This document shows positions 61,301-64,000 of a stretch of DNA of 64,000 nucleotides, piece by piece. Every line of letters begins with the position of its first letter. The first letter of the stretch is position 1. Made by a program: the position numbers and the translations under genes. The DNA is from Marisa cornuarietis (taxonomy: Eukaryota > Mollusca > Gastropoda > Architaenioglossa > Ampullariidae): NCBI GenBank assembly GCA_004794655.1, contig SMMW01000534.1:2673501-2737500 (forward strand), read 5' to 3'. The notes under the pieces were generated by a model. That model was not told where the DNA came from. It did no database searches and saw only the letters and a list, made by a program, of their open reading frames with translations.

Positions 61301-61330
61301 CTTTATGGTTGGAGGGAGATTTTATTTTTT

Positions 61331-61880
61331 TCTTCTTTTACCATACCCTCATCCAGTGGCGTGCGGTGAGATTTCCCACTGGGGACCAGCTATAAGGGAC
61401 TGGGAAGGTGGGGGGTAAACTTCGCGTTTTCCTGTCTTGATTTGGTGACTCAACTAATAAATGAACTTCTGAAAGTCTTATGATTTGTTTACATTTTGGC
61501 AGCAATAGGGCGGGGTGCAGAATTTGGTTTTCGCCTAAGGTGCAATACTTATTATGTAAAATAATTAAGATTAAGTAATTAAAAAGATAACTGAAACATT
61601 TCGCAAAGATCATTTGCTGGCAAGTGAAAAGGGGAGAAGCAGGAACCTCTCAAAGGACATTTTACGTCAGTTGAGGTTTTCTACATGATAAGTTTCTGTT
61701 AACTAACTGGTCCTGGTTGACTGACCATTATTGGCTCGTTTGAGTCCAGAAAATCTGGCGGTGTCAACTTCTCATGGAACAGTCAAAACGATAAACAATT
61801 CTTTACTTTCTGGATGATGCAAATCAAACCACAACACACTCCAGCATTAATTCTAACCACACTAGCGCGATACACGCTCT
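61331..61880. other. Spacer without recognised gene
   Basis: Nothing recognisable apart from a possible repeat edge near 61,356 (ccagtggcgtgcggtgag), which resembles a transposon terminus. Confidence 0.35.
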
Positions 61881-61884
61881 CTTC

Positions 61885-62545
61885 AACTTTAAAACTTAAT
61901 GGCGACACATGCCTAAATACCCTAAAACCTAAACACTAGTAGCGACATACGCCCACACTAACTCTACAACTAGCGGCGACATACGCCCGCACTAACCCTA
62001 CAACTAGCGGCGACATACGCCCGCACTAACCCTACAACTAGCGGCGACACACGCCCGCACTAACCCTACAACTAGCGGCGACATACGCCCGCACTAACCC
62101 TACAACTAGCGGCGACACACGCCCGCACTAACCCTACAACTAGCGGCGACATACGCCCGCACTAACCCTACAACTAGCGGCGACACACGCCCGCACTAAC
62201 CCTACAACTAGCGGCGACATACGCCCGCACTAACCCTACAACTAGCGGCGACACACGCCCGCACTAACCCTACAACTAGCGGCGACATACGCCCGCACTA
62301 ACCCTACAACTAGCGGCGACACACGCCCGCACTAACCCTACAACTAGCGGCGACATACGCCCGCACTAACCCTACAACTAGCGGCGACATAACACTACAA
62401 CTAGCGGCGACATACGCCCGCACTAACCCTACAACTAGCGGCGACATACGCCCGCACTAACCCTACAACTAGCGGCGACATACGCCCGCACTAACACTAC
62501 AACTAGCGGCGACACACGCCCGCATTAAACCTAAAACTTACCGGT
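61885..62545. repeat. 34-bp minisatellite with two-unit higher-order pattern
   Basis: About 18 units of a 34-bp repeat with core actagcggcgaca then cgcccgcactaaccc, flanked by degenerate units. From about 62,010 to 62,360, units alternate strictly between gacatacgcc and gacacacgcc, giving a 68-bp period. One unit near 62,390 is truncated, after which the alternation is lost. Confidence 0.95.
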
Positions 62546-63024
62546 GACACGCGCCTAAAATACTATAACCTACATGCTTTTTCTCTCTTAACGATCACTC
62601 AAACGTTACGCATGCGCTCTTTTGCTCGAACATTTTTGACATCAAAGTTTGCGTCATTCATCAAAACTCACGTCATTCACAGCCGCTCACGCGCTTGCTA
62701 GGATGACCTAGACCCACTAAACATTTCATTCGTAACAGTGTCGTGTATTTGTTTGGGACTAGGGTGACTATATCGTGCATTTATAAAATTACAAACAAAA
62801 GGAGTTAAAACAAGCTTTTGCTCACTTTGCCAACAGCATTTAGTGTAAAGAAGAAATCAATGTTTTCAGAATAATTTTTGAAGGTAAAACATTTATTTGA
62901 AGAATGAACTGGTCTGAGAGATTTATTTGTCTCAGGACATTGGGGGTGGGGGATAATGACAAACGCTTGTTATAAACGTCAATACAGTTTTCTAACAACA
63001 TGTGTAGGTAGCCTATTGCCTCCC
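62546..63024. other. 3' flank of lectin-type gene E
   Basis: Two minus-strand AATAAA signals near 62,892 and 62,921 may end the gene E transcript. Otherwise nothing seen. Confidence 0.4.
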
Positions 63025-63284
63025 TTAGATGCTACAGGCGATCCACGAAGCAGACACGAAGTACATCTTTGACGAGCCCCCCCGAAGCGCAAGCGCATCA
63101 AAGCCATCCGTGGATTTGGCGGACACCATCACTTCGACCCTGAAGTTTGTAACGTTTTCCATGCTGAGATGACCGAAGCCAAGAGACACCCAGGGGACTG
63201 TGGTGAAGGGGCGAGTGAAGTTGACGTGGATGGGTGGAGGACGTTCAGGCCCATGTATTGGAAAGACGAGAACGCCGGTCTCAC
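63025..63284 (-). CDS. H-type lectin domain, last exon (gene E, partial)
   Basis: A minus-strand phase-1 acceptor (TTCAG|GTGAGACC) starts an 86-codon frame to TAA at 63025-63027. It aligns with the other lectin exons: ETGVLVFPIHG, HVNFTRPFTTVPWVSLGFGH, NVTNFRVEVMVSAKSTDGFD, and SASWIACSI at the end. It is 30 nt shorter than the A-C exons, with a shortened loop near the start and LALRGGSSKM replacing the AYEW-DTN segment, so the tryptophan there is lost. Signal and coil exons are not in the window and would lie beyond its right edge, past an RTE element. Confidence 0.7.
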
Positions 63285-63639
63285 CTGAACAAAAATCAGA
63301 CAGTTAAAATCCATCCATCCATCCTGTTTTAAAGCTCAAGAAATCCTTACACTAGTCGGAATATATCAGCTCGATAATATCATTCATGGATTAAATAACA
63401 TTAACACATTTGTGCTTGAGGGTCTGTGTGTGAGGTGAGCCTGTGTCGTCTCTGTGAGGTGGTAACCAATAGAAGCTGATCTCCAGAAGCTGATCCTCCT
63501 GTTCGTTTTTGAGTTTTTTGAGTCGAAAAATAGTGAGTACAGATATTTAACGGTCGATATTTAATCGACCTTATGATCGGTTAAATGATGCATGTATCAA
63601 TTGATGTAGTAAATAATTTGCGTAACTGGTGTCAAAAGA
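63285..63639. other. Probable intron of gene E
   Basis: AT-rich, no features recognised. Confidence 0.35.
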
Positions 63640-64000
63640 TTGTATCAGACTGGCAGGTTGCCCCAACTAGTCAAGGAAATTGACAATTACAACTTGGACA
63701 TCCTGGGAGTCAGCGAGGTCAGATGGACCGGCACGAGAAAGAGGAGACTAGCATCAGGACATACTATCATGTTCTCAGGAAGATCAGACGACCAACACTC
63801 TGAAGGAGTAGCACTACTCCTCAATAGGAAAACTGAAAAGACACTGCTGGAATGGAAGCCTTATGGACCCAGGCTTCTGAGAGCAAGATTCCATTCAAAC
63901 TACTCCAAGCTGACAGTGCTAGTTTGCTATGCACCAGCAGAAGACTCCGAGGCAGAAGACAAGGATGCTTTTTACGATCAGCTCCAGGCAGCCACGGAGA
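63640..64000 (+). mobile_element. RTE-type retrotransposon, endonuclease start, cut by window end
   Basis: The frame reads VKRLYQTGRLPQLVKEIDNY, NLDILGVSEVRWTGTRKRRL, HTIMFSGRSDDQHSEGVALL and LLRARFHSNYSKLTVLVCYA. This is the N-terminal half of an apurinic-like endonuclease domain as found in RTE elements (often annotated craniofacial development protein 2-like). The catalytic Glu of the SEVRW motif is present. The frame is open to the end of the window. Confidence 0.85.

Larger units (their letters stand above)
49091..61330 (+). repeat. Segmental duplication, copy 2
   Basis: Direct repeat of 30201-42530. The first 3.8 kb (49091-52880) is near-identical to copy 1 apart from small indels and minisatellite length. 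The order of blocks is preserved further on (53,270-53,495, 55,622-56,602, 59,091-59,589, 59,930-61,330). Replaced or inserted segments lie at 53,496-55,621, 56,603-59,090 and 59,590-59,930. Confidence 0.85.

Noticed and set aside
61885..62545. Telomeric repeat
   Set aside because: ctaaccct occurs once per 34-bp unit, not as tandem hexamers.

Overview
The window is eukaryotic nuclear DNA, most likely from a mollusc and probably a gastropod. Genes are split by GT-AG introns. CR1-, RTE- and hAT-type transposon debris is abundant, as are long (GT)n and (AC)n runs. The secreted families present (H-type lectins, a protein like sponge short-chain collagen C4) are ones I associate with molluscs. The species assignment is inference; the exon structures were read by hand, with no alignment or transcript data.

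Layout. 1-0.9 kb: possible 3' end of an unidentified gene. 1.4-1.9 kb: retroelement RNase H fragment. 2.6-13.5 kb: complete 11-exon PPIL4 gene (cyclophilin plus RRM), with a hAT element in intron 3 and a CR1-like element in intron 4. 13.5-22.4 kb: mostly repeats and RT fragments, with one orphan TATA plus signal-peptide exon at 16.2 kb. 22.5-28.2 kb: two minus-strand H-type lectin genes (A and B) with identical three-exon, 155-residue architecture. 28.8-29.8 kb: LTR-retroelement remnant.

30.2-42.5 kb and 49.1-61.3 kb are two direct copies of one block of about 12 kb, offset by about 18.8-18.9 kb. Each copy starts with the same intergenic DNA and a minisatellite, then a promoter (CRE, E-box, TATA) and a near-identical signal-peptide exon. 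In copy 1 this exon leads into an H-type lectin gene (C, five exons, 181 residues). In copy 2 the coiled-coil exon is broken, no lectin exons are found, and the signal exon is in phase with a short-chain-collagen-C4-like domain (gene D, 198 residues). Between the copies lies an ankyrin-repeat/SOCS-box gene with two frameshifts, flanked by inverted repeats of about 0.4 kb. At the right edge are a 34-bp minisatellite, the last exon of a fifth minus-strand lectin-type gene (E), and the start of an RTE-type endonuclease ORF cut by the window end.

How it fits together. Apart from PPIL4 (nuclear, RNA-associated) and the ASB-like gene (probable ubiquitin-ligase substrate receptor), the recognisable genes form a cluster of small secreted proteins. 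Each has an individual signal exon; in A-C short coiled-coil exons follow, then one compact terminal domain exon, all joined by phase-1 introns. This symmetric layout allows domains to be exchanged, and the C/D pair looks like an example of it. A role in glycan recognition or innate defence is inferred from the lectin family, not shown by the sequence.
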